This document shows, piece by piece, positions 45,135-57,157 of a stretch of 64,000 nucleotides of DNA. Within the stretch, counting starts at the first letter, position 1, and every line of letters starts with the position of its first letter. A program made the translations under genes and the position numbers. The stretch covers positions 558,001 to 622,000 of the forward strand of contig NZ_MVDI01000001.1 of assembly GCF_002939305.1 (NCBI RefSeq), given 5' to 3'. This DNA is from Chroococcidiopsis sp. TS-821. GTDB lineage: Bacteria > Cyanobacteriota > Cyanobacteriia > Cyanobacteriales > Chroococcidiopsidaceae. The notes under the pieces were generated by a model. That model saw only the letters and a list, made by a program, of their open reading frames with translations. It ran no database searches and was not told the origin of the DNA.

Positions 45135-46823
45135 TTATGATTTGCGTTTGGCGGTTGCTTTAGTAGCTTTTTTAGTGGCTTTCTGTGCAGCGATCGCCGC
45201 TAATCGAGCTTGTTCTTTCTCTGCGGCTATTTTCTCCAAATAGTAGTGATAATCTCCGTTGTATAGGTGAAATTCTCCATCGCGAATTTCGACAATTTTA
45301 GTTGCTACTTGAGAGATGAAATAGCGATCGTGGGAGACGATAATGACTGTACCATCATAATGTTGAATCGCTTCTTCGAGCATTTCCTTTGCAGGAATAT
45401 CTAAATGATTCGTTGGTTCGTCCAATATGAGTAAATTAGCCGGACGTAACAACATTTTTGCTAATGCTAACCGCGCTTTTTCGCCACCACTCAAGGCGAC
45501 AACTTGCTTAAATACTGTATCTTTGCTAAATAAAAATCGCCCCAACAGCGTCCGCACTTCCTCGTTTTTCCAATCAGGGACTTCATCGTGAATTGTTTCC
45601 ATTACCGTTTTGTGAAGTTCTAGCGCTTCTGCTTGATTTTGCTCGAAGTAACCTGGAATAACGTTATGATTTCCTAGCTTAACGATGCCTTCTGAGGGCG
45701 ACTCTAGTCCCATAATTAAGCGCAGTAAGGTAGATTTACCTGCACCGTTAGGACCTAAAAAGGCAATGCGATCGCCGCGTTCGATTAACAGATCCGCGCC
45801 TAAAAAGAGAATTTTGTCTGCGTAAGTATGTACCAAGTCCTTGATTAATACAACTTCTCTACCACTGCGGGGTGCTGGAGGAAAGCGAAAGTGGAGGCTG
45901 CGTAATTCAGCGACTGGTGCTTCGATCCGCTCAATTTTTTCCAGTTGTTTTTCGCGGCTTTTTGCTTGAGTACTGCGTGTCGCACTCGCGCGGAAGCGAT
46001 CGACAAACGCTTGCTGCTTTTCTAGTTCTTTTTGTTGGCGTTCGTAGGCGCTCAGTTGTGCAACTTGTGCTTCAGCTTTTTGCTGTAAATAGGCAGAATA
46101 GTTACCTAAATAAGTTGTGGAGACGCCACGTTCTGTTTCGACAATTTGCGTACATAGTCGGTCGAGAAACTCGCGATCGTGCGAGACAATTACCATTGGC
46201 GTGGTTAAGCTTTTTAAGTAATTTTCTAGCCACTCGATAGTTTCTAAGTCAAGATGGTTTGTTGGTTCGTCGAGTAGCAGCAAATCTGGCTTTTGTAGTA
46301 GGATTTTGCCTAAACTCATGCGCATTTGCCAACCGCCACTAAACGAGCTGACTAAGCGATCGCCGTCGGCTGGCTCAAAGCCCATTTCTGGTAAAATTTT
46401 CTCGATTTGTGCTTCTAGTCCGTAACCATCTAAGGCTTCAAATGTACGCTGCAGGCGATCGAGCTTGCGAATCAAGCGTTCTAATTCTTCTGGCGTCGCA
46501 GTTTCCATATCGCGCTGGACTTGTGCGAGCGATTGCTGCACTTCATTTGCTTGCTTAAAGACTGTCCAAAATTCTTCGCGGACAGTGCGCCCAGGATCGA
46601 CTTCAAATTCTTGTGTGAGATAAGCGACGTGCAAACTTGCTGGACGAATCACTTCTCCTGCGGTTGGTTCAATTTCACCTGCAATGATTTTGAGTTGAGT
46701 CGATTTTCCTGCACCGTTAACCCCTACTAAACCGATGCGATCGCCACTTTTGACTTCCCAATTAACATCTTTAAGAACTTCACCGGTAGGGTATATTTTA
46801 CTGATATGTTCTAGTCGCAGCAT
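45135..46823 (-). CDS. ABC-F family ATP-binding protein
   Basis: A 562-aa protein with two ABC ATPase domains and no membrane segments. Walker A motifs GVNGAGKST and GPNGAGKST, and ABC signatures SFSGGWQMR and ALSGGEKAR, are visible. The inter-domain linker is helical and charged. A Lys-rich C-tail (KKATKATAKRK) follows. ABC-F proteins act on ribosomes, for example in stalling relief or antibiotic resistance; the subfamily is not certain. Confidence 0.94.
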   Translation of the reverse strand: MLRLEHISKIYPTGEVLKDVNWEVKSGDRIGLVGVNGAGKSTQLKIIAGEIEPTAGEVIRPASLHVAYLTQEFEVDPGRTVREEFWTVFKQANEVQQSLAQVQRDMETATPEELERLIRKLDRLQRTFEALDGYGLEAQIEKILPEMGFEPADGDRLVSSFSGGWQMRMSLGKILLQKPDLLLLDEPTNHLDLETIEWLENYLKSLTTPMVIVSHDREFLDRLCTQIVETERGVSTTYLGNYSAYLQQKAEAQVAQLSAYERQQKELEKQQAFVDRFRASATRSTQAKSREKQLEKIERIEAPVAELRSLHFRFPPAPRSGREVVLIKDLVHTYADKILFLGADLLIERGDRIAFLGPNGAGKSTLLRLIMGLESPSEGIVKLGNHNVIPGYFEQNQAEALELHKTVMETIHDEVPDWKNEEVRTLLGRFLFSKDTVFKQVVALSGGEKARLALAKMLLRPANLLILDEPTNHLDIPAKEMLEEAIQHYDGTVIIVSHDRYFISQVATKIVEIRDGEFHLYNGDYHYYLEKIAAEKEQARLAAIAAQKATKKATKATAKRKS

Positions 46824-47288
46824 TCAAAGTCTCCACGCACAGCTCACGCGATCGCTAGTCGTCGCCTCCAATCGTAACAAAAATTAACCCCACAATTTGG
46901 CATTGCCAAACTGCTTGGTTTATTTCATAGATGAGATTATTGTTGAATGCGATTTTTGTTGGTCACAGTAGTTTGCAGCGGAATATCAACAATTTTGCAG
47001 GTACCATAGCAGAGGTCAGGGCTAAAAGCTAACCGAGACAAGGTTTCTCAGCTATTAAACTATCCTAACTTTCCCTTCGACGGCTATAGAAAATGATTTT
47101 TTTACGCGAATTAAACGATTTAGGCAGTACAGCAGATTTACCGGTAATACGACCATTTAGGCTGTAGGGTTGTCTTTTGTGAAGTACAACGAACAATACA
47201 CTGCATTAAACACTGCGGCTCATACCCATGCCAAGTCGGACTGCCTTCAAGCCGTCATGGCAGGCAGCGTGCTTTTACATAATCTTAA
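46824..47288. other. Intergenic region, 465 bases
   Basis: This gap between prfA and the ABC-F gene contains a 24-codon ATG-TAG frame at 47093-47167 (MIFLRELNDLGSTADLPVIR) and another short frame after it that runs into prfA antisense. Neither is recognised as a gene. An HIP1-like site (GCGATCGC) lies near 46849. No RNA gene was found. Confidence 0.45.
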
Positions 47289-48422
<1,134 letters not shown>

Positions 48423-48459
48423 TCACAAAAATCGTATCCGGTTCGACTATCTAGCCTGG

Positions 48460-48702
48460 CTACTTTTTCTTGTCGTTGCCTGTAGGTTGGTTAGCTTCCA
48501 TCATGCCGTACTTCCGCAAGAAGCGTTCTACTCGACCTTCGGTGTCGATGATCTTTTGCGTACCTGTATAAAAAGGATGGTTGCCTGACCACACATCAAC
48601 GTGTAGTTCAGGTTTAGTTGAACCAACGGTCGCAACAAGTTCACCATCACAGTATACTTTTGCCTCAGGATACCATTGTGGATGAATATCAGGTTTTGCC
48701 AT
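48460..48702 (-). CDS. rpmE: 50S ribosomal protein L31
   Basis: An 80-aa large-subunit protein (MAKPDIHPQWYPEAKVYCDG, then VWSGNHPFYTGTQKIIDTEG). Only one cysteine is present, so this is the zinc-free L31 form. It is 103 bases from rpsI. Confidence 0.95.
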   Translation of the reverse strand: MAKPDIHPQWYPEAKVYCDGELVATVGSTKPELHVDVWSGNHPFYTGTQKIIDTEGRVERFLRKYGMMEANQPTGNDKKK

Positions 48703-48805
48703 TGTCTTTTTCTTTGTAATTGCCTATATCTATTGTAGCTCTTAGCCTTCAGCGCTCAGCCCCTTGGCTAGCAACGAACTTTTGAAAGTTGATTGCTAAT
48801 AGTTT

Positions 48806-49222
48806 TTATCGCTTGGAGAACTGAGGAGCTTTCCGTGCTTTGTGTAAACCATATTTCTTGCGCTCTTTCGCGCGAGGATCGCGCGTTAAGTAGCCTTCTG
48901 ATTTGAGCGGCGCGCGGTTTTCTGGGTCAAGTTGGCACAGGGCGCGGGCGACGCCTAAACGAATCGAATCGGATTGTCCAGTTAAGCCGCCACCATGTGC
49001 TGTCACTAAGATATTGTATTCATTTTCCAACCCTAAGGTTTCTAAGGGAGCTTTAGCAACTGCGAGGTAGTTTGGGTTGTATTGGAAATACAAGTCGCCT
49101 GGTCTACCGTTGACAATCAGTTGTCCATCACCAGGGACTAAGCGGACTCTGGCGACGGAGGATTTGCGACGACCAGTTCCTCTGTACATCACGCGATCGC
49201 TTGCTGTCTCTGTTGCTTGCAT
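48806..49222 (-). CDS. rpsI: 30S ribosomal protein S9
   Basis: A 138-aa small-subunit head protein whose basic C-tail ([12 protein letters not shown]) reaches the P-site t[17 protein letters not shown] near the start is diagnostic. Its ATG overlaps the rplM stop by one base, so translation of the two is coupled. Confidence 0.98.
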   Translation of the reverse strand: MQATETASDRVMYRGTGRRKSSVARVRLVPGDGQLIVNGRPGDLYFQYNPNYLAVAKAPLETLGLENEYNILVTAHGGGLTGQSDSIRLGVARALCQLDPENRAPLKSEGYLTRDPRAKERKKYGLHKARKAPQFSKR

Positions 49223-49677
49223 TAGTTTTTCTCTCCTGGAATTGTTTGGATTTTAATTTCTTTTGGTTGTTGTGCTTGGTGAGGATGTTCTGCACCCGCA
49301 TAGACTTTCAGCTTGGTAAATAATTGACGCCCTAGACTATTTTTGGGCAGCATACCTTTAACTGCATGTTCTACAATGCGCTCGGGTAGTCGCGATTGCA
49401 GTTGAGCAAAGGTTTCTGTTTTCATTCCGCCTGGGCGTCCTGAGTGGCGACGATAGAGCTTTTGACTGCGCTTTTTCCCAGTGACAATCACTTTGTCAGC
49501 ATTAACAACAATAACAAAGCCGCCTGTATCCATGTGTGGTGTAAATTCTGGTTTATTTTTACCGCGCAAAATCATCGCGATTTCAGTTGCTAATCTGCCT
49601 AAGCGCTGGTCGGTTGCATCGACAACATACCACTCGCGTTCGATGGTATCTTGTGCTGGAACATAAGTTTTGTTCAT
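49222..49677 (-). CDS. rplM: 50S ribosomal protein L13
   Basis: A 151-aa early-assembly protein of the large subunit. [19 protein letters not shown] and [16 protein letters not shown] are typical. It shares one base with rpsI (TAATG) and follows truA by 24 bases. Confidence 0.98.
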   Translation of the reverse strand: MNKTYVPAQDTIEREWYVVDATDQRLGRLATEIAMILRGKNKPEFTPHMDTGGFVIVVNADKVIVTGKKRSQKLYRRHSGRPGGMKTETFAQLQSRLPERIVEHAVKGMLPKNSLGRQLFTKLKVYAGAEHPHQAQQPKEIKIQTIPGEKN

Positions 49678-49701
49678 GGGTGTTTTCGTGTCCTGTAGAT
49701 T

Positions 49702-50580
49702 TCAAATAAATTGATGGTGTATGCTTTTGTTTACAATCTCTTTTGAAGAAACATAGTTGGCGTCTGGTAGCACCCACCGAGGTTGCGCGTCATACCAGAC
49801 TTCTGGAGGAAAAGGAAAATTGTTATAGCCAACGCGTAGTAAGCATAAACCTTGAGGCGGAGCCGCATATTTCACATTTTCGCGGCGTTGCTGTTGCCAA
49901 AGATCGGTAAATTTTTCAAGTGATAGGCTACCTTTTCCTACATCGACCAGCAATCCTACTATTAACCGTACCATTCCATACAAAAATCCGTCTGCTTGAA
50001 TTTCTATCTGGATAAACGGACCATTGCGCTCGCACTCTACTGCTTGGATTTCTACCCATGAGTGCTTGCGACGCGAACCCGCGCGGTGAAAAGCTGCTAA
50101 GTGATGTTTGCCTAGCAACGGCTGTAGTGCAGCACGAATCAGACCTTCATCTAAGTTTGCATAGTAATAATGCCAACTAAATGGCTGAACAAACAAGTTA
50201 GGTCGGGAATCGGTATAGAGCGTATAGCGATAACGTCGCCATTTGGCATCAAACCGAGCGTGCCAGTTACTCTCAACAGCGGCAGAACCGCGAATCAAGA
50301 TGTCTTGAGGAAGATAGCTATTGAGAATTGCCGCCCACCGCTCTGCCGGAATGGGACCTGTTGCATCAAAGTGTGCCACTTGTGCAGCAGCATGAACTCC
50401 TGTATCAGTACGCCCTGCACCATGCAGGGTAACAGGATGACCGAGTACGCGAGCGATCGCATCTTCGATTTCTGCTTGTACTGTCCGCAATTTTAGTTGT
50501 CGCTGCCACCCATGAAAATGAGTGCCCAAGTATTGGATGACTAGGGCTACTCGTTTTAGCTCGGAATTTGGGGCAATCAT
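49702..50580 (-). CDS. truA: tRNA pseudouridine(38-40) synthase
   Basis: A 292-aa enzyme that makes pseudouridine at tRNA positions 38-40. The catalytic Asp59 is in HGAGRTDTGVHA, with RYRYTLYTDSRP and FHRAGSRRKHS downstream. About 20 extra C-terminal residues (SSKEIVNKSIHHQF) extend beyond the core. It sits between rplQ and rplM. Confidence 0.96.
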   Translation of the reverse strand: MIAPNSELKRVALVIQYLGTHFHGWQRQLKLRTVQAEIEDAIARVLGHPVTLHGAGRTDTGVHAAAQVAHFDATGPIPAERWAAILNSYLPQDILIRGSAAVESNWHARFDAKWRRYRYTLYTDSRPNLFVQPFSWHYYYANLDEGLIRAALQPLLGKHHLAAFHRAGSRRKHSWVEIQAVECERNGPFIQIEIQADGFLYGMVRLIVGLLVDVGKGSLSLEKFTDLWQQQRRENVKYAAPPQGLCLLRVGYNNFPFPPEVWYDAQPRWVLPDANYVSSKEIVNKSIHHQFI

Positions 50581-50612
50581 GCAACTACCTTAATTTATGA
50601 TGCTAATTGCAG

Positions 50613-50963
50613 CTACACGAGTTCAATAATTGCCATTTCAGCGTTGTCGCCTCGACGCGGGACAGTGCGCAAAATCCGCGTGTATCCACCCACCCGATTA
50701 GCGTAGCGGCTGGGTGCTTGTTCGAACAAAGCATGAACAAGTTGTTTGTCATAGATATAGCCAAGTGCTTCTCGGCGCGCAGCCAAGGAGCCATTTTTAG
50801 CTAAAGTAATCATTTTCTCAGCTTCTGAGCGAACTGCCTTGGCGCGCACTTTAGTAGTTGTAATTCGTCCGTGACGAATTAACTCTGTTGTTAATGCTCT
50901 TAAAAGAGCGCGACGCTGGTCAGCTGGTTTACCGAGTTTGTGAACACGACGACGGTGACGCAT
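50613..50963 (-). CDS. rplQ: 50S ribosomal protein L17
   Basis: 116 aa from ATG 50963 ([20 protein letters not shown]). An upstream start at 50993 would add 10 atypical residues. L17 lies near the tunnel exit of the large subunit. It follows rpoA in the usual order. Confidence 0.97.
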   Translation of the reverse strand: MRHRRRVHKLGKPADQRRALLRALTTELIRHGRITTTKVRAKAVRSEAEKMITLAKNGSLAARREALGYIYDKQLVHALFEQAPSRYANRVGGYTRILRTVPRRGDNAEMAIIELV

Positions 50964-51034
50964 GGTGATGTTTACAATTTGAGGTTTATGCAAGATTGTC
51001 TTGAGTTACTGCTAGCAACTCACAACATAGTCGA

Positions 51035-51982
51035 CTACGATGGTTTGGCAGACTTTTCGTGTGGTAACGTGATGCCTAAACGCTCTTGCAAGGCTTCAAT
51101 AACTTCTTCTGCAGACTTCTGCCCAAAGTTTTTGATTTCTAATAAATCTTCTTGAGTGTAATCTAATAAGTCTGCTACTGAGTTGACTTGTGCCCGCTTC
51201 AAGCAATTGTAGGCTCTTACCGAAAGCTGAAGTTCTTCGATTGGAATTTGACTGGTAGGGTCTTCATCCGTTGGCGATTCATCTTTCATCGCCTCGAGCG
51301 AAATATCTTTGAGTGGGTTAAACAGATCGACTAAGATATTGGCAGCTGATGAAAGTGCTTCTTGCGGAGTTACGCTACCATTTGTCCAAATTTCTAAAAT
51401 CAAGCGGTCTTTCTGCAAAGAACCATCAACGCGAGCATCTTCGACGCTATAGTTGACTTTGCGTACCGGCATGAAAACCGAGTCGATTTGGAGAAAGTCT
51501 AAAGCTGTAGCTTCGTCGCGACCCCGTTCGACTGTCCGATAGCCTTTACCGCGATCGATCCGAAATTCCATTTCGAGTTTCGCACCTTCAGCGACGGTTG
51601 CTACGTACTGAGTTGGGTCAATAATTTCTACCTCGGATGGCAGATCGAAGTGTTCTGCTGTTACGGTGGCAGGTCCTGTCACGAGTAAACGCCCAATTTG
51701 CGGCTGTGAAGAGTAGCTTTTGAGCACAATCTCTTTCATGTGCATGAGAATCTCTAGCACGTCTTCTCGAACACCTGGAATTGTGGCAAATTCGTGACTT
51801 ACGCCAGCAATCCGAACAGCGGTAATTGCTGTTCCTTCTAGATTAGATAACAAAGTCCGTCTTAACGCGTTGCCAACGGTCGTTCCTTGACCGCGATCGA
51901 GAGGTTCCAGAACAAATCTACTGTATTGACTCCGATTCTCTAGCGTATTAGACTCGACACATTCAATTTGAAACTGCGCCAC
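51035..51982 (-). CDS. rpoA: DNA-directed RNA polymerase subunit alpha
   Basis: A 315-aa subunit. The N-terminal dimerisation domain (GTTVGNALRRTLLSNLEGTA) seeds RNA polymerase assembly, and the C-terminal domain (about 245-300, LKRAQVNSVADLLDYTQEDL) contacts DNA UP elements and activators. Length is normal for cyanobacteria. It follows rpsK after a 208-base gap. Confidence 0.98.
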   Translation of the reverse strand: MAQFQIECVESNTLENRSQYSRFVLEPLDRGQGTTVGNALRRTLLSNLEGTAITAVRIAGVSHEFATIPGVREDVLEILMHMKEIVLKSYSSQPQIGRLLVTGPATVTAEHFDLPSEVEIIDPTQYVATVAEGAKLEMEFRIDRGKGYRTVERGRDEATALDFLQIDSVFMPVRKVNYSVEDARVDGSLQKDRLILEIWTNGSVTPQEALSSAANILVDLFNPLKDISLEAMKDESPTDEDPTSQIPIEELQLSVRAYNCLKRAQVNSVADLLDYTQEDLLEIKNFGQKSAEEVIEALQERLGITLPHEKSAKPS

Positions 51983-52190
51983 GGAGCGACCTCCCTTAGT
52001 AATTTAGATGCCAATATAGGCATAGTTGCCTAATTTAAATGCGCAAATGCCTCGCTGCCACTGTTTCATTAACGGCGGCTACCACAAACGAGACAATGTG
52101 CTTTTTTATAGTTACAAAGTTGTTTTAGCTTGCCTCAAAAGCTTGCTCAAGCAAAATTCAAAAATGCTGCCGCCTACTGTACTACCTTGA

Positions 52191-52583
52191 TTAGACTCGA
52201 CGGCGCTTTGGCGGACGGCAACCATTGTGCGGAATTGGGGTAATATCTCGAATCAATGTGATTTCTAATCCTGCCCCCTGCAATGCTCGAATGGCAGTTT
52301 CGCGACCTGCGCCAGGACCGCTGACCATGACTTCGATTTGACGCATCCCTTGGTCAGTTGCTTGTCGGGCTGCACTTTCGGCTGCTGTTTGTGCAGCGTA
52401 TGGAGTGCCTTTTTTTGCTCCTTTAAAGCCGCTCGAACCGGCTGAAGCCCAAGAGATAACATCGCCGTTTTGGTCGGCAATCGTCACGATACTATTGTTG
52501 AAAGTTGATTGAATGTAAGCAATGCCATTTGGGACATTGCGTTTTTGCTTTTTCGTACCTGATTTTTTCTGTTGTCGCGCCAT
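52191..52583 (-). CDS. rpsK: 30S ribosomal protein S11
   Basis: A 130-aa platform protein ([20 protein letters not shown], then [19 protein letters not shown]). The C-terminal [12 protein letters not shown] contacts 16S rRNA. It is 58 bases from rpsM in order S13-S11-RpoA-L17. Confidence 0.98.
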   Translation of the reverse strand: MARQQKKSGTKKQKRNVPNGIAYIQSTFNNSIVTIADQNGDVISWASAGSSGFKGAKKGTPYAAQTAAESAARQATDQGMRQIEVMVSGPGAGRETAIRALQGAGLEITLIRDITPIPHNGCRPPKRRRV

Positions 52584-52641
52584 AATGCTAAGAAATAATT
52601 AGCTTGGTTGTTCGTGGGAGTTTCACTGAATGATTTAAGTC

Positions 52642-53022
52642 TTACTTACCAGGGGCTTTCTTCTTACCTGCTACGGTTTGACGTCTACCACGACGAGTCC
52701 GTGCATTTGTCCGCGTCCGTTGTCCGCGTACAGGTAAACCCATACGATGGCGACGACCGCGATATGTTCCGATATCAACTAAGCGCTTGATGTTCATTGC
52801 CTCCAAGCGTCTTAGGTCACCTTCGACTTGATAGTTGCTTTCGATTGCGTTTCTCAACGCTGCCACGTCAGTATCGCTTAAATCTTTGACACGAGTATCT
52901 GGGTTGACGCCGGTTTGCGCCAAAACCTCTTTTGAGCGAGTTAGCCCAATTCCATAAATGTAAGTAAGACCAATTTCAACGCGTTTGTCGCGTGGAAGGT
53001 CTACACCTGCAATTCTTGCCAC
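52642..53022 (-). CDS. rpsM: 30S ribosomal protein S13
   Basis: A 126-aa head protein that bridges to the large subunit and touches tRNA through its basic tail ([20 protein letters not shown]). [20 protein letters not shown] at the start is diagnostic. Confidence 0.98.
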   Translation of the reverse strand: MARIAGVDLPRDKRVEIGLTYIYGIGLTRSKEVLAQTGVNPDTRVKDLSDTDVAALRNAIESNYQVEGDLRRLEAMNIKRLVDIGTYRGRRHRMGLPVRGQRTRTNARTRRGRRQTVAGKKKAPGK

Positions 53023-53105
53023 AATGAATTTCTCCCTATTCCTGCGATCGCTACGATAATGTTTGAAGATGCCACTGATACTAAACCCTTATGCTGTGCT
53101 CGTGT

Positions 53106-53219
53106 CTAGCCTTGGCGTTGCTTATGTTTAGGATTTTCGCAAATTACCATTACCCGACCTTTGCGGCGGATAATACTGCACTTTTCGCAAATTTTTTTGA
53201 CTGATGCTCTAACTTTCAT
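53106..53219 (-). CDS. rpmJ: 50S ribosomal protein L36
   Basis: A 37-aa zinc-binding protein too short for a usual size cut-off. It reads [20 protein letters not shown] and ends HKQRQG. Cys11, Cys14, Cys27 and His32 form the zinc site (CxxC...C...H). Position between infA and rpsM matches other cyanobacteria. Confidence 0.97.
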   Translation of the reverse strand: MKVRASVKKICEKCSIIRRKGRVMVICENPKHKQRQG

Positions 53220-53327
53220 TTTTCCCTTTATTACAAACTCTATATTATATCAATATTTTTATGAGTGAAGCAAGGTAACTGGAAGTGGCTTTTCAGCCAA
53301 AGAAATGCTCCCTGACTGGGGAAAATG

Positions 53328-53552
53328 CTATTTTTTACGCAACCGATAAGTGATTCTGCCTTTTGTTAAATCGTATGGCGTTAACTCTACTTTGACGCGA
53401 TCGCCAGGTAAAATTTTGATATAGTTACGGCGGATCTTGCCAGAAATGTGTGCTAAAACATTAAAACCATTGTCAAGGTCTACCCGAAACATCGCATTAG
53501 GCAATGACTCGGTGACTGTGCCTTCCATCTCAATTAAATCTTGTTTAGACAA
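53328..53552 (-). CDS. infA: Translation initiation factor IF-1
   Basis: A 74-aa OB-fold protein ([20 protein letters not shown], then [19 protein letters not shown]) that occupies the A site during initiation. A small GCTGC...GCAGC hairpin lies just upstream. It is followed by rpmJ after 108 bases. Confidence 0.98.
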
Positions 53553-53775
53553 TTTAAACGTTCCTCAACTCAACATGCTGCTGTAAATTAAAGCAGCCGC
53601 TCGTCTGATTGCGAGCAATGAAAGACGATTGTTAAAACCTTCCAGCTTATCATTAATATATTTTATTAAAATTCGCTGGAAATTTGAGATATCAAACCAG
53701 AAGGTGGCAGAAAGCGGTAACACTCGATCGTGGATGTATTACTGCCAGCTGCCATAAAGTTCAAGATAACTTTCT

Positions 53776-54333
53776 TTAAGAATCAATTACATTGAGCAAT
53801 TCCGCGGTCACTTCCTCCAAAGATTGATTACCATTAACAGAGACAAGTTGCTGGCGATCGCGGTAAAAGTCGATTAATGGAGCTGTTTGCTCGCGGTATA
53901 CTTCTAAACGCCGACGAATCACTTCTTCGTTATCGTCTGCGCGACCGCGTCCTAAAAGCCTTGCTATTAGTACATCGTCCGGTACTTCTAAATTAATCAC
54001 CCGAACGTCTTGATGAATTTGCTTTTGTTGTAGCAGTTCATCCAAAAAGAAGGCTTGACTCACCTTGCGGGGAAATCCATCTAGAATCCAGCCATCTTGA
54101 GCATCGGGTTCATCGAGGCGTTCCTCAACCAAGTCATTGACTAATTGATCGGGAACTAGTTCACCCCGCGAGACATAATCTTGCGCCCTGACACCCAAAG
54201 GTGTTTGCTTTTGCATTGCTTGGCGCAAAATATCGCCAGTGGAAACATGAGGAATATTCCTGTGATGAGCCAAGGTTTGAGCTTGAGTACCTTTACCCGC
54301 ACCTGGCGCTCCCAGGAAAATCAATCGCGTCAC
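53776..54333 (-). CDS. adk: Adenylate kinase
   Basis: A 185-aa enzyme that interconverts ATP+AMP and 2 ADP. P-loop [10 protein letters not shown] (8-17), DGFPRK and a short LID domain without zinc cysteines are visible. The start is GTG at 54333, overlapping the secY stop by one base. adk directly after secY is the usual bacterial order. Confidence 0.98.
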   Translation of the reverse strand: MTRLIFLGAPGAGKGTQAQTLAHHRNIPHVSTGDILRQAMQKQTPLGVRAQDYVSRGELVPDQLVNDLVEERLDEPDAQDGWILDGFPRKVSQAFFLDELLQQKQIHQDVRVINLEVPDDVLIARLLGRGRADDNEEVIRRRLEVYREQTAPLIDFYRDRQQLVSVNGNQSLEEVTAELLNVIDS

Positions 54334-55646
54334 TATTGTTTCACCATTCCTTCATAACGTTGGGAAATCACGTAAGTTTGAATTTGCTTTGCTGTGTCAA
54401 TAGCAACACCAACTAGAATGAGCAAAGACGTTGCGCCTAAACCTTGGAAAGTACGAACTTGAGTTGCACTTTCCACGGCAGTTGGAATAATGGCTACCAA
54501 ACCTAGAAAGATGGCGCCTAAAAAAGTTAAACGGTTCAAGACACGCTCGACATACTCACTTGTAGCTCTGCCAGGGCGAATTCCTGGAATTGTAGCACCC
54601 ATTTTCTTCAAGTTTTGCGCTAAATCGACTGGATTAACGATTAATGTCGCGTAGAAGTAGCTGAAGAACAGAATTAAAACAAGGTAAGCGAGTGCGTAAA
54701 TCCAAGGAGTAGGACCGCTAGGGTTCAGATAATTGGCAATTCTCAACAGAAATTCATTGCGGGTAAAACTTGCCAAAGAAGCGGGCAAAATCAGGACGGC
54801 AGAAGCAAAAATGATAGGCATAACGCCGCCTTGGTTGAGGCGCAAGGGTAAGTAGCTACGTTGTTCTTGGAAAAAGCGTCGACCAACTTGTCTGCGTGCA
54901 GAAATAATCGGGATACGGCGGGTTCCTTCTTGAACGAAGACAATACCGACGATCATAGCGAGGAAGACCAATAGCAGAACAACGACGCCGCCGACAGCTT
55001 CTCTGCTACCCGTTTGTGCAAATGCGATCGTGTCTCCTAAGGCTCTAGGAAGTGAAGCGACGATGTTGACAAAAATCAAAAGAGATGCTCCATTACCAAC
55101 GCCGCGTTCGGTAATTAATTCCGACGCCCACATGATGAACATGGAACCAGCCGTAAGTGCGATCGCTGTCTCGGCGACAAAGACAGGACCTGGGTTGAAT
55201 GCATAGGGTTGTAGCCAAAAAGCCGCAATAAAAATACTTTGGAGAATTGCCCAACCTAAAGCCACATAACGGGTAATTTGGGAAATTTTCCGCCGTCCGG
55301 CTTCACCTTCATTTTTCTGAAGATTTTCTAAAGCTGGGATAGCAGCGGTCAACAATTGGATGATAATAGAAGCATTAATGTACGGCAAAATTCCTAGAGC
55401 AAAGACTCCCAGCGTTGAAAGTCCGCCTCCAGAAAAAATATCTAAGAAACCAAATAAGGCATTGTTGCCAGCTTGACTTGCTTGGGCAAATAAAGCGCGA
55501 TTAATTCCCGGAACAGGTAAAAAGACGCCAAGACGCGCCAAAATCAAAATACCAATGGTCACAAGCAGTCGCCTTCGCAAACCAGCTGCTTGTGCCATCT
55601 GCATAAAAGTCTCTTGTGCCGTTGGGGCTTTGTCTCTGCTAATCAT
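54333..55646 (-). CDS. secY: Preprotein translocase subunit SecY
   Basis: A 437-aa protein with ten membrane helices and long cytoplasmic loops, the core of the Sec translocon. [36 protein letters not shown] and [17 protein letters not shown] are recognisable. It is co-transcribed with ribosomal proteins; the adk start overlaps its stop. Confidence 0.98.
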   Translation of the reverse strand: MISRDKAPTAQETFMQMAQAAGLRRRLLVTIGILILARLGVFLPVPGINRALFAQASQAGNNALFGFLDIFSGGGLSTLGVFALGILPYINASIIIQLLTAAIPALENLQKNEGEAGRRKISQITRYVALGWAILQSIFIAAFWLQPYAFNPGPVFVAETAIALTAGSMFIMWASELITERGVGNGASLLIFVNIVASLPRALGDTIAFAQTGSREAVGGVVVLLLVFLAMIVGIVFVQEGTRRIPIISARRQVGRRFFQEQRSYLPLRLNQGGVMPIIFASAVLILPASLASFTRNEFLLRIANYLNPSGPTPWIYALAYLVLILFFSYFYATLIVNPVDLAQNLKKMGATIPGIRPGRATSEYVERVLNRLTFLGAIFLGLVAIIPTAVESATQVRTFQGLGATSLLILVGVAIDTAKQIQTYVISQRYEGMVKQ

Positions 55647-55718
55647 AAAGAGGTACCTTTTTTGTAATCCGGCTGGGGTTGTTTAAGGTACTCGTCTACC
55701 AGAAAACAGGGTTTCACT

Positions 55719-56171
55719 TTATTTGGAATCGAGAACTTCACAATTTCCACCAGCTGCTGTGATTTTCTCACGCGCCTGCTTAGTGAAAGCTGCAGCTTGG
55801 ACTCGCAAGGGAACATTAATTTCCCCGTTTCCCAAAATTTTTAACGGTCCCTGTACAGCAGTAAGAATACCGGCTTCGCGTAACGAAGCTAGATTGACTT
55901 CTGTGTTAGCCGGAAGTGATGCCAGCTTTTCTACATTGATCGTAGTGTACCGCTTACGATTAACGATCGGAAAGCCTTTGAGTTTGGGAATGCGTCGATA
56001 CAAAGGTTGTTGACCACCTTCAAAGCCTGGTCTGGTACTGCTACCAGAACGAGCTTTTTGCCCGCGCATACCTAGACCAGCACTTGCTCCTTGACCTGCC
56101 GAAATACCGCGACCAACACGACGGCGGCGTTTTTTTGAGCCTGCTTGAGGCTTAGGATCAGTTAGTCTCAT
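55719..56171 (-). CDS. rplO: 50S ribosomal protein L15
   Basis: A 150-aa protein with a basic, glycine-rich N-terminus ([20 protein letters not shown]) and a globular C-terminal part. It comes right after rpsE with no rpmD (L30) between, the normal cyanobacterial layout. Confidence 0.98.
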   Translation of the reverse strand: MRLTDPKPQAGSKKRRRRVGRGISAGQGASAGLGMRGQKARSGSSTRPGFEGGQQPLYRRIPKLKGFPIVNRKRYTTINVEKLASLPANTEVNLASLREAGILTAVQGPLKILGNGEINVPLRVQAAAFTKQAREKITAAGGNCEVLDSK

Positions 56172-56206
56172 TGACTTGATACTCGTTTTGAGTTGGACAA
56201 AATGGA

Positions 56207-56734
56207 TTAAGCGTAGAGGTTTTCAATTGGAATGCCACGCTCTTCTGCAACTTCGGAAAAAGTCCGAAGAGTTGATAGTGCGTTAACCGCTGCGCGAGCG
56301 TTGTTGAGTGGGTTATTCGAACCAAGTTGCTTGGCTAGTACATTGCGCACGCCAGCAAGTTCTAGCACAGTACGTACTGCACCACCTGCAATTACACCTG
56401 TTCCAGGGGCTGCTGGGCGCATGATGACTTTTGCACCACCACCACTACCGTTGATAGGGTGGGGAATCGAGTTGGAATTGGTGAGAGGAACATCGATGAG
56501 ATGCTTTTTACCATCGGCGACACCTTTTTTTACCGCACCAATGACATCTCCCGCTTTACCCACGCCAATACCGACTTGACCGCGCTCGTTACCAACTGCG
56601 ACAACTGCACGAAAGCTGAGTTTCTTACCACCTTTTACTACCTTGCTGACACGGCGAATTTGAATCACTCGCTCTTGCCAGTTAGTTTCTTTTTCTTTTA
56701 CACGGTTACTTTTACGACGACCACCAGTTGCCAT
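56207..56734 (-). CDS. rpsE: 30S ribosomal protein S5
   Basis: A 175-aa accuracy protein of the decoding site. [20 protein letters not shown] and [20 protein letters not shown] are diagnostic. The C-terminal [17 protein letters not shown] is intact. Confidence 0.98.
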   Translation of the reverse strand: MATGGRRKSNRVKEKETNWQERVIQIRRVSKVVKGGKKLSFRAVVAVGNERGQVGIGVGKAGDVIGAVKKGVADGKKHLIDVPLTNSNSIPHPINGSGGGAKVIMRPAAPGTGVIAGGAVRTVLELAGVRNVLAKQLGSNNPLNNARAAVNALSTLRTFSEVAEERGIPIENLYA

Positions 56735-56794
56735 AGTTTGTATCCTTTTAAAATATTTTTATGCTCTGTTGCTAATTGTTAGCGACTGGCACAA

Positions 56795-57157
56795 TTAAAA
56801 ATCTAATCCTGCTTCGCGCGCCGCTTCAGCCAGGGCTTTGACGCGACCGTGATACAAGTTTCCTCCGCGGTCAAACACAACTTTAGAGATGCCTTTTGCG
56901 AGCGATCGCTGCGCAATTAATTTTCCAACCTCAGTAGAGGCTTCGCAAGTTGCGCCAGATTTCAACGATTGCTTCAAAGTTGGCTCTAGCGACGAAGCCG
57001 CAACAAGTGTGTGGTGTTGTGTATCGTCAATCACCTGCGCGTAGATATGTTGGTGCGAACGAAACACAGCTAAACGAGGACGTTCTGGGGAACCGCTGAC
57101 TTTTCCTCGAATGCGGCGATGTCGAATTTTTTTCGATTCTCTCCGATCTAATTTCAT
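56795..57157 (-). CDS. rplR: 50S ribosomal protein L18
   Basis: A 120-aa 5S rRNA-binding protein ([20 protein letters not shown], then [20 protein letters not shown]). Its ATG overlaps the rplF stop by one base, implying coupled translation. Confidence 0.98.
   Translation of the reverse strand: MKLDRRESKKIRHRRIRGKVSGSPERPRLAVFRSHQHIYAQVIDDTQHHTLVAASSLEPTLKQSLKSGATCEASTEVGKLIAQRSLAKGISKVVFDRGGNLYHGRVKALAEAAREAGLDF

Noticed and set aside
44955-45140. Plus-strand hydrophobic 61-codon frame between gpmI and the ABC-F gene
   Set aside because: It overlaps the ABC-F 3' end, has no ribosome-binding site and no family resemblance; AT-rich DNA often gives hydrophobic frames by chance.
47093-47167. 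24-codon ATG-TAG frame before prfA
   Set aside because: Its sequence looks ordered but is too short to claim as a gene, leader or toxin without conservation data.
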